Position numbers and translations under genes: made by a program. Positions 26,546 to 34,738 of a stretch of DNA of 64,000 bases are shown here, piece by piece. Under the pieces are notes generated by a model. The model saw nothing but the letters and a program-made list of their open reading frames with translations, was not told where the DNA came from and searched no databases. Origin of the DNA: an uncultured Acidobacteriia bacterium (lineage in GTDB: Bacteria > Acidobacteriota > Terriglobia > Bryobacterales > Bryobacteraceae); assembly GCA_903825445.1 (NCBI GenBank), contig CAIKAS010000189.1:1-64000 (forward strand), read 5' to 3'. Positions within the stretch are counted from its first letter, which is position 1, and every line of letters begins with the position of its first letter.

Positions 26546-27721
26546 ATGATTTGTTCGGGAAGAAATGCCGCCACCGGTGAGTTTGTCACTGTGGAATTCG
26601 ATGAAGTGATCCGTAAGGTCACGCCCATGGCGACGGTGGAAACGGACCTGTGGATCGCGCCGGGGTTTATCGATATCCAGGTGAATGGCTTCGGCGGCGT
26701 GGATTTCAACCATCCGGATACGCCGGTGGCTGAGATAGGGCGCGCGCTGGAGCTGATCTTATCGACTGGTGTGACGCGCTGCCTGCCGACTGTGATCACC
26801 GGCCCACCTGACGACATGCTGGGATGCCTGCGCAAACTGGCGCGCGCTCGTAGCGAGCTGCCGAACGGCCGCGCTATAGCGGGTTTTCATGTGGAGGGCC
26901 CATATATTGCGGCGGAAGACGGGCCGCGAGGGGCGCATCCGCTGGCTTCGGTTCGACCGCCGGATATTGAGGAATATCGGCGCTGGCAGCAGGCGACGGA
27001 GAACGGCATCCGGTTGATTACGCTGTCGCCGCACTGGCCGGGGGCGACGGCCTACATTGAAGCGATCACGCGCGATGGCGTGACGGCCAGCATTGGGCAC
27101 ACGGGCGCGACGGCGGCGCAGATCACTGCCGCTGTGGATGCGGGAGCTACGCTTTCGACGCATATTGGCAACGCCGGGCATGCGGTGCTTCCGAAGCATC
27201 CGAATTACATTTGGGATCAGCTGGCGGAAGACCGGCTGAGCGCGAGCTACATTGTGGATGGCATTCATCTGGGAGCGGCGTTTGTTCGCGTGGCTATGCG
27301 GGCGAAGACTGTGGGGCGGTCGATTCTGGTGACTGACGCATCAGCACCGGCGGGTGCGGAACCGGGGCGCTACTGGCTGGGGGCACAGGCGGCGGATCTA
27401 ACGGTTGATGGGCGTGTTGTTCTTGCAGGTACGGACCGGCTGGCGGGTTCGGCGTTGAAGATGAATGATGCGGTGGCGAAGGTGATGCGGATGGCGGGAG
27501 TGACGCTGGGGGAGGCGGTTGCTATGGCGACGGTGAACCCGGCGCGGATTGTGCGGATGGAAGGGCGGACGGCCGGGTTGGTGGAGGGGGAGCGTGCGGA
27601 TCTGGTTCTGTTCCGGGCGGGGCAGGGGATTGCGGTTGAGGCGGTGTATCTCGATGGCTGCAGAGTTTCACGCAAAGACGCAAAGGCCACGCAAAGACGC
27701 AAAGAAGAATCGGTGATATGA
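26546..27721 (+). CDS. nagA: N-acetylglucosamine-6-phosphate deacetylase
   Basis: 391 residues. Amidohydrolase fold; converts GlcNAc-6-P to GlcN-6-P and acetate. Visible: PGFIDIQVNGFGGVDFN (metal-side loop), HVEGPYIAAEDGPRGAH with the metal Glu, GHTGATAAQ, THIGNAGH, DGIHLG and the catalytic Asp in ILVTDASAP. The first about 15 residues are shorter than usual (weak N-terminal sandwich). The last about 18 residues (RKDAKATQRRKEESVI) are encoded by a CACGCAAAGACGCAAAG direct repeat and are probably an accidental extension caused by repeat insertion at the original stop. Confidence 0.92.
   Translation: MICSGRNAATGEFVTVEFDEVIRKVTPMATVETDLWIAPGFIDIQVNGFGGVDFNHPDTPVAEIGRALELILSTGVTRCLPTVITGPPDDMLGCLRKLARARSELPNGRAIAGFHVEGPYIAAEDGPRGAHPLASVRPPDIEEYRRWQQATENGIRLITLSPHWPGATAYIEAITRDGVTASIGHTGATAAQITAAVDAGATLSTHIGNAGHAVLPKHPNYIWDQLAEDRLSASYIVDGIHLGAAFVRVAMRAKTVGRSILVTDASAPAGAEPGRYWLGAQAADLTVDGRVVLAGTDRLAGSALKMNDAVAKVMRMAGVTLGEAVAMATVNPARIVRMEGRTAGLVEGERADLVLFRAGQGIAVEAVYLDGCRVSRKDAKATQRRKEESVI
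27669..27704 (+). repeat. Tandem CACGCAAAGACGCAAAG repeat at the nagA 3' end
   Basis: The 17-bp unit CACGCAAAGACGCAAAG occurs at 27669-27685 and again at 27688-27704 with a 2-bp spacer (period 19). Such 'acgcaaagacgcaaag' units are scattered through many bacterial genomes in intergenic DNA (recalled knowledge). Here it is translated as the tail of NagA. Confidence 0.8.
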
Positions 27722-27756
27722 TTTTCCCCGTTGTTGTCATTTTGGGGAGTTAATTC

Positions 27757-27933
27757 ATGTCACGTTTCTTGAGTAGTGTAATAGCGAACGGTCTTGTGGC
27801 TGGTGCTGTTGTGGTGCTGGCTCAGGCTCCTGCGACTCCGCCAGTTGGCGCTTCGGGTGCGGGTCGGGCAGGTGCGCCGACGCGCGATCCGCATACGGCG
27901 GGTTATGTCACGGCTTGGAATTTGAAGAAGTGA
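27757..27933 (+). CDS. 58-residue secreted peptide, possible N-terminal remnant
   Basis: Runs from ATG 27757 to TGA 27931-27933: a signal peptide (MSRFLSSVIANGLVAGAVVV, cleavage after LAQ), a Pro/Ala/Gly linker, then TRDPHTAGYVTAWNLKK. 'RDPH..GYV.A' is a motif I associate with the start of the mature domain in acidobacterial secreted esterases and sorbosone dehydrogenase-like proteins. The peptide stops where such a domain would begin, so it may be a truncated paralogue rather than a functional peptide. Confidence 0.45.
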   Translation: MSRFLSSVIANGLVAGAVVVLAQAPATPPVGASGAGRAGAPTRDPHTAGYVTAWNLKK

Positions 27934-27975
27934 CGGGGCTTGCATTTTGCATGCCTGACACTGTATCTTCGTCTG

Positions 27976-28926
27976 GTGAACATTTCCCGACGTACCGTAC
28001 TGACCGCCCTGTCCGCTGCGACTGCTATTAGGGCCCAGCGACAACCTCCGCCGAACTGGAAGCCGAAACTCGGCGTGCTTTGCAGCTTCTCGGACGCGAA
28101 TCTTGAATTCGTGAAGTCCGAAGGCTTTACCAGCATGCAGCTCCGGTTCGATCCGGACAAGATGGATGATGCCGCGATCGCATCCGTGAAGGACAAGATT
28201 CAGAAGTCTGGCCTCTATGTTTCTTCGCTGGCCTGCGATGGGAACCATATCGATCCGGATCCGGCCAAGCGTGAGAAGCAGGCGCAGTACACGCTCAAAA
28301 TGATCGACCTGGCGGGCAAGCTGGGGGTGCCGAATATTGGCGGGCAATCGGGCACAATACCGACCCAGCCTTTGCAGCAGCAAGTGGATGAGATTGAGCG
28401 CGTTTACACGGAGCGCTACTTTGCGGCGCTTGAGAAGAACAAGGTGCGGATTCTGTGGGAGCCGTATCAGGGTGGTCCGAACATTGCGACGGGGCCGGTG
28501 GGTTGGGAAGCGCTGTTTAAGAAGTTTAATAACAGTCCGAACGTCGGGTTGCAGTTCGATCCGTCACACCTTGTTTGGCAGATGATGGACGAAGTGCAGG
28601 CGGCGCGCGATTTCGCGGATAAGATCTACGACGTGCATCTGAAGGATACGGAGATCCTGTGGCATCTGGTGAAGAAGGGCGGGATTCAGCCTGTGAACAA
28701 GCAGAGCTGGTGGCGATTCCGCGTGCCTGGTTATGGGTCGGTCAACTGGAAGGGAGTTTTCTCGGTGCTCTCGGAAGTCGGGTACAAGGGCGCGATGAAT
28801 ATTGAGAACGAAGATAACTTCTACTATCCGGCTTATGCGAACGGTGATTTCACGGAGCAGTATAAGCGCGGATTCAAAGTGGCGCACGAGTTTTTGAAGA
28901 CGATGGTGCCGCCGGTTACGGGGTAG
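27976..28926 (+). CDS. Secreted sugar phosphate isomerase/epimerase-like TIM barrel (AP endonuclease 2 superfamily)
   Basis: 316 residues from GTG 27976, which gives a Tat-like leader with NISRRTVLTALSAATAIRAQ; an ATG at 27940 adds a hydrophobic stub. The body is a xylose-isomerase-like TIM barrel: LGVLCSFSDANLEFVKSEGF, YVSSLACDGNHID, GVPNIGGQSG, ILWEPYQGGPN with metal Glu, VGLQFDPSHLVWQ with Asp/His, DVHLKDTE and NIENEDNFY. Metal ligands Glu, Asp, His and Glu are all kept. Such periplasmic isomerase-like enzymes are abundant in Solibacter-type genomes; substrate unknown. Confidence 0.85.
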   Translation: MNISRRTVLTALSAATAIRAQRQPPPNWKPKLGVLCSFSDANLEFVKSEGFTSMQLRFDPDKMDDAAIASVKDKIQKSGLYVSSLACDGNHIDPDPAKREKQAQYTLKMIDLAGKLGVPNIGGQSGTIPTQPLQQQVDEIERVYTERYFAALEKNKVRILWEPYQGGPNIATGPVGWEALFKKFNNSPNVGLQFDPSHLVWQMMDEVQAARDFADKIYDVHLKDTEILWHLVKKGGIQPVNKQSWWRFRVPGYGSVNWKGVFSVLSEVGYKGAMNIENEDNFYYPAYANGDFTEQYKRGFKVAHEFLKTMVPPVTG

Positions 28927-28964
28927 TCGCGCACTAAAATTAACGCCATTCATTCCGGAGCAAG

Positions 28965-28999
28965 AAAGGCCTCGCCATTTCTGTGGCGAGGCCTTTTAC
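28965..28999. terminator. Bidirectional intrinsic terminator hairpin
   Basis: A 13-bp perfect stem AAAGGCCTCGCCA (28965-28977) / TGGCGAGGCCTTT (28984-28996) with a 6-nt loop, followed by T residues on the plus strand and A/T-rich on the other. It sits between the convergent TIM-barrel gene and the YVTN gene and can serve both. Confidence 0.85.
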
Positions 29000-29026
29000 G
29001 TCTTGCGGTTCCCGGAAAGCCGATTG

Positions 29027-30172
29027 TTACTTGCCGACGGCCAGGATCGTAAACGAATCCGGGACCATGGCGCCACGACCGGGACCACGGCCACGTCCGC
29101 CGCCAGGTCCACCGGGTCCGCCCGGTCTGCCAGGTCCGCCCATTCCGGGGGCACCGGGTGCTGCCGGCGGAGCGGCGGGTGCAGGCGGTGCGGGGGGCGC
29201 GGGGGCCGCTGCCGGAGGCGGTGCATATTCGGCAGCCATCGTGAATATCAGGTTGGTCTTGTAATCAATCGCTATCGTCTTCGCGCCGGGTTTGGTCTGA
29301 ACCACCTGTTCGGCGACAAAGCTGGTCGGGCTATTTTCCTTGACGATGGAAACGGTGCCGTCGCCAGCCGTACTGAAGGCTTCGAGGGTGGCCGGATTGA
29401 AAGTCGCGCCGTCGGTACCGGCCTGAATTGGAATCGTCGAGAGGATCTTGCCATCGGCGGCGTTCATGATCACGAAATTCGCGGGATTACGGCAGGCGGC
29501 GAACAGGATGTTGTTCTTCGCGTCCATGGCGAGGCCGGCGCACTGGCCGCCCTGGCCTGTGACGTCATAGTGTCCGACGACTGTCATTGTCTTCGTGTCG
29601 ATTACCGCGACGTTGTCTTTGTCTTCCACGTCGACGTAGATGCGGCCCTTGCCATCGGTAGCAGCCTGTTCGGGAGCGCCGCCGATGTTGATGGTGCCGG
29701 CGACGGAACCATCAGCCGCATTGATCACGGTGATATTGGGCTCGCTGTGGCTGAGGATGTAAATACGTCCGCTAAAGGCGTCGCCCAGGATGCCGTCCGG
29801 GCCACCCTGTACGTCGATGGTTTTGATGACAGCGAGCGTTTTCGTGTCGAACATGACGACGGGCTTGCTGCTGACAAAGCCATGGCCGGATTTGGTATCA
29901 GTGGCAGCACCGCGGGCGCTGACGTTAGGGATCTCGCCGATCGGAGCCAGCGTGTCCAGGTTAAAGACCGTGATACGGGGCGTACCGGGCTGGGTGCGCG
30001 GGATATAGAGCTTGCGACCGTCGGTATCGGCGTAAATATAATCGAAACCGCCTTCGCCGCCGGTCTTGGCGGTCTTGACGACTTTGTAGGGACCGGAGGC
30101 AGGCGCCTGGGCCATTGCGATAGACGCCAACAGGGCGCTACCGATTGCTACTGCTGCGAAGACTTTCTTCAT
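29027..30172 (-). CDS. Secreted YVTN/YncE-family beta-propeller protein
   Basis: 381 residues from ATG 30172 (MKKVFAAVAIGSALLASIAM, cleavage after AQ). Seven-blade propeller with repeated units of the type GFDYIYADTDGRKLYIPR, TITVINAADGSVAGTI, KGRIYVDVEDKDNVAVIDTK. The C terminus (about 320-365) is extremely Gly/Pro/Ala/Arg-rich (PGMGGPGRPGGPGGPGGGRG) and ends MVPDSFTILAVGK, a pattern shared with its neighbour. Periplasmic; ligand unknown. It is the downstream member of a tandem duplicate. Confidence 0.88.
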   Translation of the reverse strand: MKKVFAAVAIGSALLASIAMAQAPASGPYKVVKTAKTGGEGGFDYIYADTDGRKLYIPRTQPGTPRITVFNLDTLAPIGEIPNVSARGAATDTKSGHGFVSSKPVVMFDTKTLAVIKTIDVQGGPDGILGDAFSGRIYILSHSEPNITVINAADGSVAGTINIGGAPEQAATDGKGRIYVDVEDKDNVAVIDTKTMTVVGHYDVTGQGGQCAGLAMDAKNNILFAACRNPANFVIMNAADGKILSTIPIQAGTDGATFNPATLEAFSTAGDGTVSIVKENSPTSFVAEQVVQTKPGAKTIAIDYKTNLIFTMAAEYAPPPAAAPAPPAPPAPAAPPAAPGAPGMGGPGRPGGPGGPGGGRGRGPGRGAMVPDSFTILAVGK

Positions 30173-30286
30173 CAATACTCTCCTCGACCGAGTATAGGCC
30201 AAAAACATGGGCCTTTTCACTCAGTGTGATTATGGGGGGTAATTCTGAAAAACCGCTGAATGTGGGGGCAGGAAAAGGGAGGGTGG

Positions 30287-30319
30287 GGAAGGGGAGGAGG
30301 TTTGTAACCCTCCCCTTCC
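30287..30319. terminator. Hairpin between the tandem YVTN genes
   Basis: 11-bp perfect stem GGAAGGGGAGG (30287-30297) / CCTCCCCTTCC (30309-30319) with an 11-nt loop, just past the stop of the upstream minus-strand copy (30335). No long T-run follows on the minus strand, so it may be an attenuator or an mRNA-stabilising structure rather than a strong terminator. Confidence 0.5.
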
Positions 30320-30334
30320 GCCTGTATCGAGTGG

Positions 30335-31463
30335 CTACTTCGTGCCGACGGCGAGGATGGTGAAGGAATCCGGAATCATCGGTCCGCGGGCGGGTCCGCG
30401 ACCACGTCCACCGCCGCGTCCGCCGGAAACGCCGCCTGGACCCGGGGCCCCCCCTGGACCGGGAGCTCCGGCGGGAGGCGCCGCAGGTGCTGCCGCCGGA
30501 GCGGGAGCTGGTCCGTATTCGATCGCCATGGTCAGGACCCAATTGTTCTTTGTATCGACGGTCATGGTGCGGGCGCCGTTCATGGTTTTGACGACCTGCT
30601 CGGCGACGAAACTGGTAGGGCTGTTTTCCTTGATGATGGAAACGGTGCCGTTGCCGGCGGAACTGAAGGCTTCCATGGTGTTGGGGTTAAAGCCCGCGCC
30701 ATCGGTGCCGGCTTCGATGGGAATGGTGGCGAGGATTTTGCCGTCACCGGCGTTCAGAATCACCATGGTTGCTGGGTCGTGGCAGGAGGCGAAGAGGATA
30801 TTGTTCTTAACGTCGATGGCCAGTCCACCGGGGCCGCCGCCCTTGCCGGCAATATCGTACTTGCCCACTACGGCGAGGGTTTTCGCATCGACCACGGCGA
30901 TGGAGTCTTTGTTCTCGATGTCGACATAGATTTTGCCTTTGCCGTCAGTGACTGCCTCTTCGGGGGCGCCACCGAGATCGATTGTGCCGACGATATCGCC
31001 GGACGCGGCGTCAATGACGGTGGCGTTGGGCGCAGTATGGCTGAAGATGTAGACGCGGTGGTTAAACGGGTCGCCGAGGATGCCGTCCGGGTTGCCCTGT
31101 ACGTCGATTTTCCTGATCACCGCAAGCGTCTTCGTGTCGAACATGACGACGGGCTTGCTGCTAACGAAGCCGTGGCCGGATTTCGTGTCTGTAGCCGCGC
31201 CGTGGGCGTTCACGTCCGGGACTGTGCCGAGTTTGGCCAGGGTGTCCAGATTGAAAACCTCAATGCGGGCATTCTGCTGGCCGGAACGCGGAATATAGAG
31301 CTTGCGGGCATCGACATCGGCGTAGATGTAGTCGAAACCACCGTCGCCCCCGGTACGCGCGGTCTTGACCACCTTATTTGGGGCCGGTGGCAGGCGTCTG
31401 TGCCAGGGCGAAACACGCAAACAGGGCGCTGCCGACGGCAGTTGCCAGGGAAACCTTTTTCAT
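30335..31463 (-). pseudogene. YVTN/YncE-family beta-propeller paralogue, frameshifted after the signal peptide
   Basis: Strongly similar to the neighbouring YVTN protein along its whole length (KVVKTARTGGDGGFDYIYAD, GHGFVSSKPVVMFDTKTLAV, ENSPTSFVAEQVV and a GP-rich tail ending MIPDSFTILAVGTK). The signal peptide MKKVSLATAVGSALFACFAL begins at 31463 but runs into TAA after TPATGPK. Removing one base from the GGGG run at 31380-31383 restores GPNKVVKT in frame with the propeller. Either a real 1-bp lesion that abolishes export or a sequencing error. The downstream frame alone has no signal peptide. Confidence 0.75.
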
Positions 31464-31655
31464 CAAAACTCTCCTTAAGTTGGTAGATCGAGGCCGCAGG
31501 GCGGGGCTGATTACTCATCTTGATTGTGGCTGCTAATGCTGAAAAAGCGCTGAATGGAGTGGAAGCCAGGCAAAGACGAGATTTGGTGGAAATGTTTCGA
31601 ATAAGGGTTTCCCCGCACGTTCGCCGCTAAGCTAAGATGTACGGATAGGCATCTA

Positions 31656-33338
31656 ATGCGAAAAGCCGCGTATGTGGTTTCCGTCACCTTCCCTCTGCTG
31701 CTTGTGTCCTGTGCGGCGCTGAATCCGGAGGGTAGATTGCAAAACGGGTTTAATGCGATCGGGACCGATACGCTGCTTTCCGAGATCAAGACTCTTTCGT
31801 CGGATGCGTTTGAGGGCCGAAAGCCTGGCACCGATGGGGAAACGAAGACCATCGCCTATCTGGAATATCAGTTTCGCCAGCTTGGTTTGAAGCCGGGGAC
31901 GCCCAGTGGTTCCTATCTGCAAACCGTGCCACTGGCGGGCATTGTTTCGAAGCCAGAGGCACAGATTACCGTGAGTGGAAAGCCGGTGCCTGCCGAATAC
32001 AAGACGGACTACATGGCGTGGACGACTCACTTCACTCCGGAGGTAACGGTGAAGGATTCCGACATCGTTTTCGTCGGCTACGGCGTGACCGCACCTGAGT
32101 ACGGGTGGGACGACTACAAGGACGCAGATGTAAAGGGAAAGACGCTGCTGATGCTGGTGAACGATCCGCAGGTACCAGATCCGAAAGATCCCTCGAAACT
32201 TGACGAGAATATGTTTAAGGGCAGCGCGATGACCTATTACGGCCGCTGGACTTACAAGTTTGAGATCGCGGCGCAGAAAGGTGCTGCGGCGGTGATGATC
32301 ATTCATGAGACGCCGATGGCCGGTTATCCGTTTTCGGTAGTGGTGGATAGCTGGGGCGGGGAGAACTTCACGATTCAGCGCCCTGATAACAATGCGAAGC
32401 GCGTGCCTGTGCAGGGCTGGCTGACTTACGATAAGGCCGCGCAGTTGTGCAAGACGGCTGGTCTCGATCTGGCGGATTTAAAGAGTGCCGCTGTGAAGAA
32501 GGATTTCAAGCCGGTCCCGCTGACCGGAGCGAAAGCAAGTTTTCACATCGAGAATACGCTGCGAAAAATTGAATCGCACAACGTGGCAGCGCGGCTGGAA
32601 GGCGCCGATCCAGCTCATGCCAACGAGTACGTAATCTACACCGCGCACTGGGATCATTTCGGAAAAGAGACGGGTCCAACGGGCGACCGTATTTTCCACG
32701 GGGCGGCGGACAATGCATCCGGCACGGCAGGGCTGATCGAACTGGCACGGGCCTATATGAAGCTGTTCCCGCGGCCGAAGCGTTCTGTACTGTTTCTGGC
32801 GCTGACAGCCGAAGAGCAGGGGTTGCTGGGCGCTGAATACTACGCCGAGAATCCGATTTATCCGCTCAAACATACGCTCGCGGATATCAATATGGACGTG
32901 CTGAATACGTGGGGCAAGACGAAGGACATGGTGCTGATCGGGCTTGGGAACTCCAATCTGGATGACACTGTTGCCGATGTTCTAAAGTCACACGACCGGA
33001 CTTTCACCGGCGATGCGGAGCCGGAGAAAGGCTTCTTTTACCGCTCGGATCACTTTGAGTTCGCGAAACAGGGCGTGCCCGCCATCGATCCGGAACCTGG
33101 TACCGAATATATCGGGAAGCCTGCGGACTATGGCAAACAGAAACGCGATTACTTCACTGCCCACGACTACCATAAGCCGAGCGACGAGGTGAAGCCCGAT
33201 TGGGACCTGTCCGGAGCGGTGGAAGATCTGCGGGCGCTGTTCGAAATCGGCGACCGAATCGCGGATGGCCAGTACTATCCGCTGTGGAATCCGGGCACCG
33301 AATTTAAAGCGGCGCGCGATGCGATGATGAAGAGGTAG
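31656..33338 (+). CDS. M28-family zinc aminopeptidase, lipoprotein
   Basis: 560 residues. The N terminus has a lipobox LVSC (16-19), so it is probably a lipid-anchored envelope protein. A PA-like insert lies at about 130-270. The M28 metal ligands are visible: His in YTAHWDHFG, Asp in ADNASGTAG, Glu-Glu in LTAEEQGLLGA, Asp in NMDVLNTWG and His in RSDHFEFAKQGVPAI. Probably trims peptides for uptake. The next gene (aminotransferase) starts 27 bp later. Confidence 0.92.
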   Translation: MRKAAYVVSVTFPLLLVSCAALNPEGRLQNGFNAIGTDTLLSEIKTLSSDAFEGRKPGTDGETKTIAYLEYQFRQLGLKPGTPSGSYLQTVPLAGIVSKPEAQITVSGKPVPAEYKTDYMAWTTHFTPEVTVKDSDIVFVGYGVTAPEYGWDDYKDADVKGKTLLMLVNDPQVPDPKDPSKLDENMFKGSAMTYYGRWTYKFEIAAQKGAAAVMIIHETPMAGYPFSVVVDSWGGENFTIQRPDNNAKRVPVQGWLTYDKAAQLCKTAGLDLADLKSAAVKKDFKPVPLTGAKASFHIENTLRKIESHNVAARLEGADPAHANEYVIYTAHWDHFGKETGPTGDRIFHGAADNASGTAGLIELARAYMKLFPRPKRSVLFLALTAEEQGLLGAEYYAENPIYPLKHTLADINMDVLNTWGKTKDMVLIGLGNSNLDDTVADVLKSHDRTFTGDAEPEKGFFYRSDHFEFAKQGVPAIDPEPGTEYIGKPADYGKQKRDYFTAHDYHKPSDEVKPDWDLSGAVEDLRALFEIGDRIADGQYYPLWNPGTEFKAARDAMMKR

Positions 33339-33365
33339 TCAGGTTGCAGTCACGCTCAATATCAC

Positions 33366-34262
33366 ATGGCGATTCACAGCCACATTTTTCATAACGGTGC
33401 GATCACCCAGGTTTCCGAATCCCCTTTGACGGCTGGACAGGTCGGGCTGCTTTCAGGCTGGGGAGTTTTCAGCACGTTGCGTGTAAGAGACGGGGCGCTG
33501 TTCGCATGGGAACGGCACTGGGCCCGGATGTTGCGCGATGCGCGTTTGCTGAATGTGACCATGCCCGCCGATCCGGATGGTCTGGAGCGTTCGCTCATGG
33601 AACTGGCCAGAGTGAATGGCCGAACGAACTGCACATTGCGCCTGGTGGTGGTCCGCAACGGCGGTGGCATGTGGGCCGGACCGCTGCCGGACGGGCGCGT
33701 GAGTGACGTGATTGCACTGACGGCGGATTCGAAAGACTGGGGTGACAGTGTTCGGCTCAAGGTGCAGCCGAATGCGCGGTTCGCGGCGGGGGAATTCACA
33801 GGCGCCAAGATTCTCTCCTGGGGCGCGAATCTTGTCTGGGCCGAAAGAGCGCAGAGCGAAGGTTTCGACGAGGCCATTCTTCTAAACGAACACGGGCGGG
33901 TGGCAGAGTGCACGTCCGCGAACATTTTTGCGGTCTATGGCGGCGAGATGCTGACGCCTCCGGTAGCGGACGGTTGCCTTCCGGGCATCACGCGCGAAGT
34001 GCTGTTGCAGGAACTCCGAGTGCCGGGCGTGCGGATTTTGGAACGGGGTTTGACCATTGCCGATCTGGAAGCGGCGGACGAGGTCTGTATCACGTCTACG
34101 ACGCGCGATCTGCTGCCGGTGAGGGAAATTGCGGGTAAGACGCTTGGTAACCGGACGGAAGTCCGGGAGAGCGTGACGGCCGCGTTCCGCGAATTCATGT
34201 GCCGGGACATTGAGCGGCGGCGAGGCGCACTGGACGGAGTGACGGCCAGAGTTGTGAACTAG
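33366..34262 (+). CDS. Class IV aminotransferase (branched-chain / D-amino-acid / PabC-like)
   Basis: 298 residues, PLP fold type IV. The PLP lysine lies in FTGAKILSWGANLVWAERAQ (about 139-158); the cofactor-binding loop LLNEHGRVAECTSANIFAVY and the C-terminal PVADGCLPGITREVLL and TSTTRDLLPV motifs are intact. The absence of other chorismate or Ile-Val genes nearby leaves IlvE versus PabC (4-amino-4-deoxychorismate lyase) open. Confidence 0.88.
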   Translation: MAIHSHIFHNGAITQVSESPLTAGQVGLLSGWGVFSTLRVRDGALFAWERHWARMLRDARLLNVTMPADPDGLERSLMELARVNGRTNCTLRLVVVRNGGGMWAGPLPDGRVSDVIALTADSKDWGDSVRLKVQPNARFAAGEFTGAKILSWGANLVWAERAQSEGFDEAILLNEHGRVAECTSANIFAVYGGEMLTPPVADGCLPGITREVLLQELRVPGVRILERGLTIADLEAADEVCITSTTRDLLPVREIAGKTLGNRTEVRESVTAAFREFMCRDIERRRGALDGVTARVVN

Positions 34263-34264
34263 CC

Positions 34265-34738
34265 ATGCCCGCCTCGTGTCCAAAGTGCGGAAGCCGGAAT
34301 TTGCGGCCCGCAAAGTATCAAAACTCCGCAGAGCGAATCAATTCATTTCGTTTTATTGCCCCGCTTCGCTGCAGAGACTGCAAGACCCGGTTCATCTCCC
34401 GAACTTTGTTCCCCGAGGATCTTTTTTACGCGCGCTGCCCAAAATGCGATCGCATGGATTTGAGCCCATGGAACAGCAAGACTTACCAACCGGACACATG
34501 GACGAAATTCCTGCTCAACCTGGGGGCGCACAGGTGGCGTTGTGAGTATTGCCGGCTCAACTTCGCGAGCTTCCGCGTGCGCAAGGAAGTCTTTACGTTC
34601 GGTCGCTGGAAAAGGCGAAATCCGGACGCGGTGGCAGAGAAACCAGTTGCGCGGGTTGCGCCCAGAACACCACCGGCAAAGCCGAGTGGTGACACCAATG
34701 AGACTCTTCAGGTTCCGCCGAGTGCGAACAACACTTAA
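34265..34738 (+). CDS. Double zinc-ribbon protein
   Basis: 157 residues starting 2 bp after the aminotransferase stop. Four CxxC knuckles are visible: CPKC (5-8), CRDC (about 36-39), CPKC (about 58-61) and CEYC (about 92-95), making two zinc ribbons. The C-terminal 45 residues are basic then Pro-rich (RKEVFTFGRWKRRNPDAVAE) and probably disordered. No membrane segment. Function unknown. Confidence 0.75.
   Translation: MPASCPKCGSRNLRPAKYQNSAERINSFRFIAPLRCRDCKTRFISRTLFPEDLFYARCPKCDRMDLSPWNSKTYQPDTWTKFLLNLGAHRWRCEYCRLNFASFRVRKEVFTFGRWKRRNPDAVAEKPVARVAPRTPPAKPSGDTNETLQVPPSANNT

Noticed and set aside
26546-26620. Longer NagA start upstream of 26546
   Set aside because: No in-frame upstream start with a ribosome-binding site is evident; the amidohydrolase core begins soon after residue 30, so the short N terminus was kept.
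29003-30229. 408-codon open frame antisense to the intact YVTN gene (plus strand)
   Set aside because: Shadow of a high-GC coding gene on the other strand; its translation is Gly/Asp/Arg-rich and shows no motif or ribosome-binding site, whereas the minus-strand reading is a clear beta propeller with signal peptide.
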